Shown here piece by piece: positions 37,101 to 46,700 of a DNA stretch of 64,000 bases. The first letter of the stretch is position 1. Every line of letters starts with the position of its first letter. Location: NCBI GenBank assembly GCA_000727475.1, contig KL647288.1, positions 10,798,903-10,862,902 of the forward strand. Direction: 5' to 3'. A program made the translations under genes and the position numbers. Below the pieces are notes generated by a model. That model searched no databases and was not told where the DNA came from. It saw only the letters and a list, made by a program, of their open reading frames with translations. The DNA comes from Sarcocystis neurona. Taxonomy: Eukaryota > Apicomplexa > Conoidasida > Eucoccidiorida > Sarcocystidae.

Positions 37101-37911
37101 GCTGCTGCTGCTGCTTCTCCTCTTCGTGCGTGTCACCTTCCTGCTCTTGGCCGGGGGGCTTGTTTCGCTGCTGCAGCAGTTGAATCCACGCGGGACGCTG
37201 CGCCTCTGTGCACATCAACTGCAGCAACAAAAGTGCTTCTTGGTCACTTTCTTTTTGCTGTTGCTCCTCCTGTTGTGGCTCCTCCTGTTGTGGCTCCTGC
37301 TGTGGTTGGTCCTCCTGCGGCTGCTCCTCCTGCTGTTGACGCTGCAGAATTTTCCAGGTGCAGACAGCAGCATTCTGGCGAAGAGTCTCTGTGGCACGGG
37401 CAGCAAGAACTCCCCCGCAAAGGCCCTTGTCTGTCTTGTCTCCTGCTGCTGCTGCTGCCCCGCAGACGACAGCAACAGGCGCAGGATGATGTCTCACGCC
37501 GAAAACAGTTTCCGAGTTTTGCCGCTGCAGCTGTGGAACTTGCTGGGCGTTCTTCCGCTGCTGCTGCCACTGTCCGACTTGCTGCTGTTTCTGCTCCTGG
37601 AACACCCACTGCTGCTGCTGCGGCCGCTCTGTCTCGTCTCTCTCCTTCAGACACTGCTGCTGAAGATAGTCGTTTCGCTGTTTCTGCCAGCTGCACTGCC
37701 TCGCATATTGCTGCTGCTGCAAGGACTGACCCCGTCGTACAGACATCTGGTGCTCCGCCCATTCCTCCTGTGGCTGCAGCTGCCGCAGCTGTGTCACTAC
37801 GTGCTGCTGATTCAGCCGCTCCTGTGGACGTGTGTGCAGCTGCTGCAGCAGGGCGCGCTGCTCTCCACCACACACAAGCCATTCGTAGAGTCGTCCCTCA
37901 GAAGTAGCCAT
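31159..37911 (-). CDS. Giant low-complexity protein, 2250 residues, Gln-rich then Ala-rich
   Basis: One uninterrupted minus-strand frame of 2251 codons including stop. The ATG at 37911 (MATSEGRLYEWLVCGGEQ…) is preceded in frame by a TGA 21 bp upstream. Roughly residues 1-460 are Gln/Glu/Arg-rich with likely coiled-coil character, a QQEEPQ-type repeat, and a 36-residue tandem repeat. About 460-620 is Ser/Cys/Arg-rich and may be read in the wrong frame. The rest is Ala-rich with Ser/Thr/Pro, plus a charged patch (ERRAKQRWRMLL, then acidic EEEEEE) near 1150-1250 and a second Gln block near 1840-1880. It ends AFAQQQRSK. No catalytic domain, signal peptide or membrane segment was recognised. Function unknown. 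CAG tracts have no stops in any frame, so length overstates the evidence, but the plus strand is broken into frames under about 320 codons here. Undetected introns are possible. Eimeria proteins are known for such homopolymeric runs. Confidence 0.55.
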   Translation of the reverse strand: MATSEGRLYEWLVCGGEQRALLQQLHTRPQERLNQQHVVTQLRQLQPQEEWAEHQMSVRRGQSLQQQQYARQCSWQKQRNDYLQQQCLKERDETERPQQQQWVFQEQKQQQVGQWQQQRKNAQQVPQLQRQNSETVFGVRHHPAPVAVVCGAAAAAGDKTDKGLCGGVLAARATETLRQNAAVCTWKILQRQQQEEQPQEDQPQQEPQQEEPQQEEQQQKESDQEALLLLQLMCTEAQRPAWIQLLQQRNKPPGQEQEGDTHEEEKQQQQRQLQQGQQQQFCVREEHQQQLQRQQESRPQVQHSQLQAVQQLRRSHALQQLHPQQQEQQQQRRQQTREKKRMQEKLCCFRNSAVVLQVRPSGAGSGTQKQQQQRQLRGSQQQPPRQQRLPLHRNVEQQQKCQQRACHQHEEMQQIYQQVMKPQRLRLQQNVEGQQNCQEELYHQLQETQQIRQQRLQQQAAAAAEDIASAAVAETSGRSFSFATATEEAEAQQPYFFHSNSSLRYYISSNTSGKRKNDSSGSSVRRLRNTSMPPPSHSSSGSRCNSRSSSNSVACIATSSTGSKPVCPRSQPSGDSSQGACFFRGGSYSCCCSSCSSWKSSRRNQRSRRQQSCCCCSSCHFTCDRPQRYNSLADQQTRICRAAEASEPLSQAYTSSQAAAAAGNFLATAAAAASHAAAATAHTAAPGVGVQPKAKTAAAAATAAARRAERGAAAPGGRRREVRGEEGIALRQQKPNTFVREELGSEADGAAETLECVDRAAAAACIEAVPTSAMQAAGRRTEAASAAAALLPVTAAAHSSATPTTATTASAASASAITHAPTDVRKAERLSAGFSFPSGSEGQEESETGRMPVAAVDASFGSRDAAPTSNVNAQAESSTRPLFPAAEQFSLFPSSSSSTAFASVQLDAAASSVSLCRALPSPTSTSRRAAARAAAPAAAPPPLSSRSAATSATPSGSAASASRSASSTCYSTPVALPDAAAAGAVAGGASTADGAAGDAAADAADGNAADADADIAAAGGAAADTTSAAVCCPLPTARSSSRLPEPSAVRLASAVSAACPAAVALTVRTPAAAVVAPPAVSSTTLPASAATLSPSLSIGSAAAAAPARNNAPRPSSTAAGLGAAIATSGTAAAPAAAVSAPPAVAVAAAAAPSPVVAATAAYEALRSSCVRKVVCCRLGCAAERRAKQRWRMLLRRSQRQRKRESSSSSSSFCASLSSSFSSPLWSSQSEQEEDCGSADEEPDEESSRCRQLRQKTEKREEEEEEQRHLEPTQQRQPPDGAAGQSSLRRVILKNHLQTAANIGNAAAAAASSAGEATATSVAAHAAAFSKGKALLDDRCFPASAAGANTRDESRGPRRISATTVAEVASALTPAAAAAETAAVGGEEEGTPRERGRQPAGAAAVTSSLRRLDLQTQELPASPAAASSTIAGVLARSASGNTSSGKETAGEATRPATPAAAGWRPAAATEVTAASDAAAVAEARMTATATAAWGGRRDDIERRAATRGDATERSETTEATAAAKNTEAAGLGGDAAALLLAAESLTASSGQRSRPVLQTCVLDVGGAADPEDSSKKAANFSISAVPAGRVGSAATAAACSAANFAVAARCSKEAVVPCWSSDGSSSSFPADSVERVASAGLKMQAAAVDRTAAIASLSNDPAAPASCLRAALAAAVAAYPPAPLRLAHCCPSPTAKAANAEARGPAAELAGTKMAGLTDSAEGLSFLSPSAALPATAASSMRLSAERKTEPPALQCRASDAAAAAATAAAYCEMLLPAAVRRTLRIRMRLRRLSLCKTLQLRQILQQQQHHQMQHQQQLQIEQQQQEHQRSDQQHTGSEWQQQQTLKRHVHAKVDISRRAAHATNVKESGADTTNSTVMEKNVYEIKRVAAEVEARGVCSSSDKCCSTLLATTVAGKARVPLQHQPPFYLQPDSAATVSTQSATAAPVAVDFPAAAAVRAPVAVAAVDSASAPAENLRTVAVDEIPVAAAAAVWELPGAADLTNPTSGGVARGSPRVSAAVCKVERTEASSDEAVARADAFRQGGMACCSASTSAAAAVDAAPAKGSIHGRKERDAVVTAAGAVTVTATACPVAKAASKGRDHKCDKTCRFPAASLTDAAGSQSDDTDAAAAVPDDTTAVAAESAAAVTDSTDSDCAATAAAAAVEMGPIGSGVAAHAAAVAAAAAGCKTQQGRLAKEGAAAKQDRPRCCCGACMQRAVEQQLLLLRLVNQHCAAEAAAIALAFAQQQRSK

Positions 37912-38280
37912 CCCGATTGCAGTAGAACTTCATCTGTTGCCGCACTGCCGGTGCCGGTTTGCTGCTCTTTTATTCGCCGTCCCCCTGTCAGCAGCTGCTT
38001 TTTTGACTGCTCTTTGGATACGAGCGCGCTGCGCTGCTGCTGAACGCGTCTCCTTCCTGTTGCAGTTGCTCTTCTTAGGAAGAGTCTTCGTGGAGAAGGC
38101 GTCGTTCTCTTCGTGCGATAGGCTGCGGTTGCTTCTGCATCTGCTGCTGCTACCGCCACTCCCGTTATGGCCGTCACTCCTGCTACTGCCGCCACTCCTG
38201 GCGCTGTCCCTATTCCTGCGGCTGCTTTTTCTACTACGGGTCCGACTGCTGTTATTGTAGCTGTTGTTGTTGATAATGTG
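37912..38280. repeat. CTG-rich sequence upstream of the giant minus-strand frame
   Basis: CTG/GCT triplets continue past the ATG of the giant frame to about 38280 and then stop abruptly. A minus frame at 38195-37812 (MAAVAGVTAITG…) overlaps the start of the giant frame in another phase and could be an upstream exon, but no splice pair was convincing. Confidence 0.5.
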
Positions 38281-41076
38281 GTTGCGTCTGTTGAATTGCG
38301 CTCACCGTATTTTCAACTTTACGTGAAGACCACCTCCCCGTTTCACTATGTCAGTTGACCACATCGTCGGGCTTAAAGCGGCACTTTAATTTCTTTCCTG
38401 TTGCTGTATCACCGCAGCGTTGCTCTTGCAGTCAGCCGGGTTATACGAGTAGAAAGGCAGTGCTCCTCCTCCTTCTCCGTCCCGGCTACTTCCAACTTCC
38501 TCGTCCTGTTGCTCCGACGGGCCTCCGGTGCTGCTGTTGTATAGGTTTAATGTTGTAACAGTCCTTTCGAAGTGAAAGCATCACAGGCGCCGGGAGATCA
38601 CGCGGTGCGTCAGTGAAGCCTCTACGGTGAACCAACATTGTTGCAAGAGATTGACAGTCAAAATGAAAACACGGCAAAGTGGAACAAAAGGAGAGAGGTA
38701 AAACGGCAGGAGACGCACAGGTGCGTGAAGTGCTTCTATTTTTTGCTACGGAAACCGGCTGCAGGAGATGAAAAGTTTTACGCAAACGCCTCGTCACAGT
38801 AGACGGAATTTCTTCGTGACACAAGTATGTTTCCAATTATAAAAGGGGCTGTTACTTGCTTGGCACCCCGAGGAAAATCAAAAACTTCGCTAACAGACGA
38901 TGCACCCGGCAAAAGGAAAACACGCAACTATTCAAAACACGTAAAGGAGGCAGCTGCTCTGGAGAGTAGGCCAATAGTGATTCAAGTGAGAAAGCGATAA
39001 AAAACGACGCCCTGCCACCGTTTCAATGGCCCTGCGCGCCGGTTGAGGTGCAGCCTTGGGCACTACACTTGTGCCGCGGGCGCAGAGAACCCAGTGAAGC
39101 CAGAACCCTGCAGGCTCAATGGAATATACGTCTACATAGTATAACAGCCGTGCGGGGCCGCCTGGACCCGTGTGAGTCTATCCCGAAGTACCCTCGTCAT
39201 GACATGGCTGTATACAAAGATCTGGAGTAGGTGTCTTCAACGTGAGGATTTTTTGCACCCTACCCTATCCGAGAAGGCTAACTAGCGGCAAAAAGCGATC
39301 CGCTATTACCAGTAACCGGACCTTCAACATCCAAGGAACGAGCGAAATGCTGAAACCCTAACTGGTTGGCGGCAGAAGGGAATGTGACAAGTGAAAGGCG
39401 GGCCAGCGCCGGTATTGGAGGATGTTTATGAAGTGATCGAAGCATCCTCGCGTACAATGAGGGAGAAGTATGTGTCTCACATAAATGCCTGGATGTGTTT
39501 GACGTTCTCACGTCGCTGGCTGCCGTAACGAAGCACGTACTGACGAAACAGGCGAGACGGCGACTGCGTGATACGCAGGAGCGGCGTTGTGTCCCGTTGT
39601 CGTACAACAGTGGACAGTAATCCGGTGTGTGTGTGTGTGTGTGGATACGTCACCGTGATTTGTATCGAGTACAGTCAGGTGAAGCACTGCAGTGAGCGCA
39701 TACGAGATGACGGATATGCACCGTACGAGGAATACTGAACTTCTTGTGGAAAAAATTGGGAAACGCAGTGTATTAAGTGCCCTTCAGTGGTCCGTTCTTT
39801 AGAGGAAAGTTGACTGGTGACAGAGGGAGCAAAAACGTTGCTGTGCGATGAGCGTGGCAACAGTGTCGGTGCTCAGGTCGGACGCGCGTGACGCAGCAAT
39901 GCGTTGTCCACAAAAATGAAATTTTCTGCGCAGCTAGCTGTGTTTTTTCTGATTCCTGAAGGGGTCGAGCTCGCTGTTGAAAATAAACTCTTAAAAGTGT
40001 ATGTCACTGCAACTCACACGAAGAATATTATAGTAGAACAACTGTCCGGAGTGTGGTGGTGGTGGAGAGCAGCAAAAGGGAAGAAAATGGACGTCTTTTT
40101 CCAAGAGTGATCGACACAAAGCGTTAAACGTTTCGGCTGTGAAAAGGCGAAGTTTTTTTCCTGTAGCAAAAATCCTACGAACTGCCCAGAGAACTCACCA
40201 GACAGGATACTCTTCCTACAAGACACCTGTCCACGCCCACCAGGGAGGGGGCCGTTTGTTGGGAATGCACCCGGCAGTGACCACAGAAAAAAAGTTAATG
40301 GACACAACATGTGTTCTTCGAACGATACACGGTGGACAAGTCCTCCCGATACGGCACCAGAAGAGCGGGATTTGCTTGTCGCGCTTGCGGTGCAAGGCTA
40401 TCGTCTGACATTGGTTGCCCACAGACTTCGGACAACACATGCGCGGGTGGCCTTCTGTGTAACAGGAAGACCCCGCGCGAAAGCTGACGCATAATTACGT
40501 CAGCTAAATTCCATGTACGTACATACACGTACATATAAAGGCACATAAATTTAATTAGGAAACGCCTGTTTGTGGCCATCACCTGTCGCTTTGAGTCGCC
40601 CCGTCCACTTATGGATCCAGATTATCCCACCGTGGCTGGTTCATCCGCCAGGACGCACCTTGTACACAAGAAGAGGAGTATCCATCACCGATCCACGTGC
40701 AGTGCGAGAATATCAAGTGATACCCTGAAAATGTGATACAAGCTTCTGCCGGCGGCTACGCGAGTTGTTCGACGGGGCTTCCGAATGGAACGACGCGAGC
40801 TAGGTTTCAACCACGGCTTCGTCCGCAGCGTGCCTCAAAGAATCTAGGCGTGTACATACATGGGTAGCAGGAAGCGTGTAACGGTAGGTTTCGCTGCATC
40901 GTCCTTCTTGACACCCATGCGACCCACCACTGTTACACGGTACTTTTGATAAGTATATATACAGGCTGGCTCTAATGTGAATCTTTACAGACAGATCTTG
41001 CCTTCGTTAATATTCCCGTTACTTACGTGCCTTGGGGACACCCTTCGCCACGGCAGCGGGTGCATAGCACTACACA

Positions 41077-41258
41077 AATTTCCTTACGTACCGAGATATA
41101 TGGAGGTCAAGAGACGTTTCGTTAAAATCAGTTTTTCGGGGAAGACTAGCAAGCCTAACAGTATACGAATTTCCCTGCGCACAGAGATATATGCAGGTTG
41201 AAGCGCGTCCCATTAAAGTCAGTTTTTCGGAGAAAACGAACGGCCATGTGCGAGTGAC
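41077..41258. repeat. 91-bp imperfect tandem duplication
   Basis: Two adjacent copies with a period of 91 bp, anchored by three collinear matches: aatttcc at 41077/41168, gagatatatg at 41093/41184, and tcagtttttcgg at 41128/41219. Copies differ at many positions between the anchors. Confidence 0.85.
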
Positions 41259-42380
41259 GCGAAGGTGCACTGGACGTAAGTTTATCACCTGCGAAGGAGG
41301 CCTCGAAGGGAGTACAGCGGACGAAAAATTAGATGCACAGCAATGGAACACTGGCAGTGCGAGGAGTAAGGGCTGGGCGCAAGACAAAAACAGCCAGTTC
41401 TTCAAACATAGACATACAGATATTCGGCAAGAAAGTATTACAGCATAACACCCACTGTGCGACGACTTTCCATGATCCGTATTTTGCTGCACAACGTCGC
41501 CTACACCAAATACGGAATCACGTGCGTAAACACAAGTTTGTATCTCCTTGCAGGTAAATCGGACGTGCATATAAATATGTGTGCATATCCTCATGTTTAT
41601 GACCTTGATGAAAGGAATACGTCTTTCGGAGTGTTTCTGACGCCCTCTTTGGCCTGCGAAAACCTGTTGAAGTTACTCCAGGCGAGGCTCGACGATTGAC
41701 AGGAGGGACAGTCTGGTGCGTGCTATTCGCGGAGAACGACGTGCCAAGGTGCGGCTCTCATTTTTATTGAAGAACTTTGTCACTAGTTCTCATGGTGTTC
41801 ACGTCTCCAAAATACGAGGAGCTGCGGCAAGAGCAGCGAACTGTTGATGCTTCCTCTAATGCGTTAAAGAAAGATCAATTTACTTGCTTCGCCGAATGGC
41901 GTCAGGAGTCGCCTTTCTTCAAATTGACTACACTACATAGGCGGGACCGACCCAGCATATTTTCAGCCATAATTTGCCACTAGCACGTGCTTCTCCTTAG
42001 ATTTTTTCGTCAAGAGTGTTTTATATGCTATCTCCGACGTGTCACCTGTCACGAAAGAGCCGGCGGCGACCCCGATTTACGTGCCGCAGTCCAGTCAATT
42101 TCGGGACCTCTCAGCGGTAGCCGGTGCACACCTCACACCGCTAACCAGAAGTGTCCTGCTGAGCTAAAGAGTTGTCGAATTCTGCTCTACTTACAATTCG
42201 TCCTGACGCTTGATTCAAAAGCGGAGTGTTGAAAACTTTCTGTGACAACACACTTCACGAGATCCACTGCCACTTTCTTCGCCACGTCCCGAAAGCCTCG
42301 GTGGCTTCTTGTGGGTGGTGTTGTTGCCTCAGTTAGCGGCACACAGTACAAGCGATTCTTTCCGATTGAGGTGGCTAAGC

Positions 42381-42624
42381 GCTGGTGAGTTAAATGGCTA
42401 CAAGTAGTTCATGACCCTGATCACTAGCCAGCCCATGGAGGGCTGAACGGCTGCACACTTCTCTTGAAGCAGGGAAACGGCTCGTAGTGCATCACGCTGG
42501 ACGCCGGTGAGTTGAACGTTGAGGAGTGGCTCAGGATCCAGAGCACCAGCCAGCACATGGAGGGCTGAACGGCGGCACACTCCCATTGAAGCAGTGAAAG
42601 GACCCGTAGTGCATTACTTTTTCC
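42381..42624. repeat. 122-bp imperfect tandem duplication
   Basis: Copies start at 42381 (gctggtgagtt) and 42503 (gccggtgagtt). The second half is well conserved: catggagggctgaacggc, then gcacact, then ttgaagcag and cgtagtgcat. On the minus strand both copies encode a similar peptide (ALR..SLLQ..CAAVQPSM.WLV), but 122 is not a multiple of 3, so the frame is not kept between copies. Confidence 0.9.
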
Positions 42625-42929
42625 TTTCCGTAACCCTTTAGTGTCACACAAGTTTTACTTCGACCACTCTGAAACTGCAATTTTTCTCCGGATAGCGGCT
42701 ACTCGTAGCTGCAAGATTTTGCCAGGAACTACTAGAAACAAGTGGATATCATTCCAGCTTTCACATTTTGCTTGGCTAGCCTGCACTGTTCGCGTCATTC
42801 TGATTTGGGGGACCCTACACCGGCTAGAAACTCCCGCCGTTAGGTGTGCATCAATCAAATCCTGTCCAATTTTCTCAATGCTGTATTTACCGGCGCCAGT
42901 CCTCTTCTGCTACCCTTCATTCGGCTAGT

Positions 42930-43183
42930 CCCATTCTGGTAATACTTCTTGCTCTGCTCTTTCTTCGTCACCTTTTTATCTCTTGCAGTCTGCTTTCCGT
43001 AATCTCCTATGTACACTCTTGCTTCCCCTGCTTCTTCTTATCCGGTTTTTATCTGTCTTGCTCTACGTCTTCCTCCCTATCCTGGTGATTTCTCCTGTGT
43101 GTTCTCGGTCTTACTCGTACTCCTCCTCACAGTATTCTTCTTCGGCTAGCTTTCTCTTCCGGTGCTCCTTCGTCTGTGCCACC
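42930..43183 (+). promoter_or_regulatory. Pyrimidine-rich leader upstream of the secreted-protein gene
   Basis: C/T-rich plus-strand sequence (cttgctctgctctttcttcg and similar) runs up to a strong initiation context, gccaccATGa, at 43184. It is open in the gene's frame but Leu/Ser-rich and better explained as 5' untranslated sequence. Confidence 0.4.
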
Positions 43184-43750
43184 ATGAGAGAGATGTTGCT
43201 GGTTGCTCTCGCGGTGTTAACCGCCGTGTGTAGCCCGCAGAACACTGACCAACGGCAGTCACTGGTAGGGTCCTCGCGAGATGGAGTGGGTGAGAAGCAA
43301 GCGACAAAGACCACGCAACGGCGTGCCCCTAAACAGGAGGATACTGCGGGTTTCTTGCAAAGACGAGATTACGCGCAGGAAGAACCAAGCGGCTTTCTGC
43401 ACCGTCGTCCTCGCGGTGCCGTCGCAGAAGCCCAGGAAAAAGTGGTGCCACCAGAGGTACCAGCTCCCGTGCGGCAGGTGATGGAGAGATACGTACGAAC
43501 GGAGGTTCCAGACACTGAACCACAGGAAGACAGGCCTGAATCTGAAGAGAGAGTAGTCTACAGGAACACCCCCGGTGAGAATGGTTTTCAGTCTTCCGGT
43601 AAAAGAAAGAAACTCGGGAACTTACGAGGGACGAATATGCTTCCTTCAGAACGCTACGGACGGCCCTACCTATCCAAACTGTTGTACCCCTACTTTAACA
43701 AGTGGCTTTCTGGACTCCAAATGTGGCTGCCTATTACGGCGTTAACCTAA
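43184..43750 (+). CDS. Secreted hypothetical protein, 188 residues, with two GFL[QH]RR motifs
   Basis: Single-exon frame with a consensus start context (gccaccATGa); stop TAA 43748-43750. Residues 1-17 (MREMLLVALAVLTAVCS) form a clear signal peptide, so the product should enter the secretory pathway. In apicomplexans that can lead to micronemes, rhoptries, dense granules, the oocyst wall or the host interface, and no destination can be chosen. The mature part is hydrophilic and Glu/Arg/Pro-rich, with GFLQRR (56-61) and GFLHRR (70-75) in a 14-residue repeat (D-T-A-G-F-L-Q-R-R and P-S-G-F-L-H-R-R-P). It ends in a more hydrophobic, aromatic tail (PYLSKLLYPYFNKWL…TALT). It has no cysteines after the signal peptide and no recognised domain. 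An in-frame upstream start at 42983 is rejected because it would bury the signal peptide. It is the only supportable gene between 38.3 and 48.6 kb. Confidence 0.62.
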   Translation: MREMLLVALAVLTAVCSPQNTDQRQSLVGSSRDGVGEKQATKTTQRRAPKQEDTAGFLQRRDYAQEEPSGFLHRRPRGAVAEAQEKVVPPEVPAPVRQVMERYVRTEVPDTEPQEDRPESEERVVYRNTPGENGFQSSGKRKKLGNLRGTNMLPSERYGRPYLSKLLYPYFNKWLSGLQMWLPITALT

Positions 43751-46700
43751 GTAGGCAGCAGACCGGTGGAAGAATCATGAACATCTACATATATATACAT
43801 ATATACATATATGTAGGTGTACATAAAAACGTTGACCGTGATTTCATGTATAGGTGTCCATGAAACCCTCGACCGTGGTCCCATATCGTAAGCAGGTCCA
43901 TTAACATTTACTTGCTCTACAGACGCAGAAAGGGGACAAGTCAATTTAACAGGAAAAAGCATCTCCAAGTTGAACAAATCTCGTCGTGTACCGCGTTCTC
44001 TCTCATGGACAAGGGGTGTCATCCAGTGGTTTTGGTGGATCTATATGCGCCCAGGGCGGAGACATTCTTCTTGTCTACACTGTTAATCGAAAAATGATAC
44101 CGACGTCTTACTGGACTGTGTCCCTTTCAAAAGTCCACAGAGATTCAACTGGAATGTTCTCTTCTGCTCTGAACGGCCGCAGCCATACAGTTCCCGCATC
44201 TCGTCAGACGTAGTTGCATTTAATTCAAGTCTGGAGAGATGCAACGTCGAGAAAGGTCATTGGTCATACGATCCCAACATGTCCTCAGTCGTAATCACCT
44301 TCGCTAAGATTCCGGAGTGTTGCCAAGTTGGGAACGCTTTGGTGGGTCCACGTGATTTTTCGGCAGTAGAAGGTATCTTATGTCCTACCCGCAAAATGCA
44401 TTCATCCACTGCCAGTGTAACCGCAGACCCTACTCAACTCTTTTTTTCGGTGGAGGTGTTTGGAGCCGAGAACAGTGCAGGGGAGTCGCGGACGCGGGGG
44501 TGCTTTCACCTATGGGCAAAAGAATTTAATCGGACGCTAACGGTTCGCCCTTGACGAACACCGCTTCACACGTTCTAAGGGACTCGTTTAGTCCGCAGTA
44601 GGAGGGAACGAAGGTGTTTGCTCGGGTGCTGGGGTTCAGTGAACGAGAGAGTGCCTTCCGGCGATACGACGAAGCTGTCTACACACATGCACATGTGCAC
44701 ACGGGCATACATATTTGTTCGAGTACACACGTGTATGTGTGTTTATGCATATATGTATGTATGTATGTCCATGTATATATATATATATATGGAGTATATG
44801 TACATGTATACACATACTTACATATGCACACGTATCCATACACGTGTGCGTTAGCATTGCTGATACGCGTAGATGTATACGAATAATGCTGAATATCATG
44901 GAAGGACGATGGAATTTTGAACCTGTGGCGGCGCCTTTTCCGCCTCAGCAACATTTCTCTTTCAAGAGAAAAATGTTGCAAATTTCCCCAGGTCGTGTAG
45001 CTTTGCACACAGACGACCTCAACTCGAAAATTACGACTTACTATCAAAAAAACATTCCTGAATCCTCACGCACGTTGATCGTGCACACAGTACATACTGT
45101 GTAGCATGTACTTATGATAGGGTACTTGCGAGTAATCCTCTCTCACACGCGCTGCTTACGAATGTATATAGGTGTCCTTCCGCTTGTTGTTCTCCAACGT
45201 AATTTTTTCATTTCTTTTTTGCAAAGATACCTGTGTCACGTCCTGACGACAATGAAGTAAAACAGGACAGCAGCACGTACATCTATTTTGACATTCATAC
45301 CAGATGCAAATAAACTTCCGCTCGTAGCAGTGACGCTAGTACAAACGTCAACGTTGTTCGTTTTGGCACTCGTTAGCTTCGGGAAATTGTACAGGCGCAC
45401 AGGCAGTTACATCGGGTGACCATGGTCCTTGTCTGTAAATAAGTTTTTCTCGAGGACTGTCTTTGAACAGCTGTGTAACTCAACCCTGTGTGAGGTCTAC
45501 GTGTACAACACCTGATACGAACGAAGCGAGCGGCGACGTTTACGCTACTACCAGGGCGGTCTCTACGGAAAATTAACGCCTTGTCGGTGTAAATTTAGAT
45601 CGTGCTCTCAAGGTCTGCAGCGTTGCAACGCTGTGTACGTGCAGACCACGAGATCAACACCATGAGCGGGACTGACCACGCGCACAGTCCGAACTGGCAA
45701 AAGACCCCGATGTACTCCTAAGACGGAAAATGCAAGTTCAACTCCGTATATTCACACTATTGATACGCACGAATGATGCAGAAAATCTTTCAGTGCTGGA
45801 ATACCGGTACAACTGACGCACACGACAGAGACACTGTCCTCGCATGAGTAAGTCATCGCTAGGTCATGCCGTTTGCACAAATCCTGAACCTATCTATAAC
45901 GAGAAGAGGGTTTACTGGTAACCCTCGAAGAAGGCCTTCTGCGCACCGATTGCTAACGAGCAAGGTAGGTGGATCTAAATACCCAGAAATGGGCCTCAAG
46001 GACAGACACACAAATGCGCAACCAAATATATACCTGCATAGTATAACAAAATACACATATACAGGTTTATGTTTAAATAGCGCGTTTAACTTCTTGAGCG
46101 CAGCTACGTACAGATACACGGTATGCACTTGTTAGGGAAACAGGAAATCACTGCATCAAATTCAATTCCGAACGATGAGGAAGCACGCGTATTTTTCACT
46201 ACGGAATCTAACTTGAGATAGGAAGGAGGATCTAGGCACTCTTTTAACGTGTCGGAACAAGCCGTATTATTGTGGATCAGAGACTGAAGGAACTATTCAG
46301 TATGTGTAAGACTGTGATAATCCAGGCGGATGCAAGGCTACTGGACGTGGCCGCTCACCGTGTACCTGTGTACATTTTTTTGTCTTTACTTTCGCGCGTA
46401 TATCCGTAGGGGTGTGCTAGTATGTAAGAGCGTGTGTGTACGTGTATACGCGTGCACCTTTGTGTGTGGGTTTGTGTGGATATCTGTGTGCGTACGCAGA
46501 TGAATGCGCATGTAAACATGCGCGGAGACGTGTTAGCACGTACGCGTACGGCTGTGATGGTATGGTTATGGAGGCGGGTGCAGAGGTATACTTGTATATA
46601 CACGTATGTATGTAATGATGCACCCCCTACACGAATGCGATAACGCGTGTGTGCATATACGAGTAGGTATCCTCTGTATGTAAATACGTATACCAAACTG

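Larger units (their letters stand above)
38300..42930. other. Repeat-poor block without a recognised gene
   Basis: The sequence changes abruptly to unique, compositionally even DNA with almost no triplet or TATA repeats. No frame exceeds about 175 codons and none has a recognisable domain. Two imperfect tandem duplications (41077-41258 and 42381-42624) are listed separately. Multi-exon genes with short exons could be missed. Confidence 0.5.

Noticed and set aside
42983..43183. Upstream in-frame start extending the secreted protein to 255 residues
   Set aside because: The ATG at 43184 has a consensus context and begins directly with a signal peptide. The extension is pyrimidine-derived Leu/Ser sequence.
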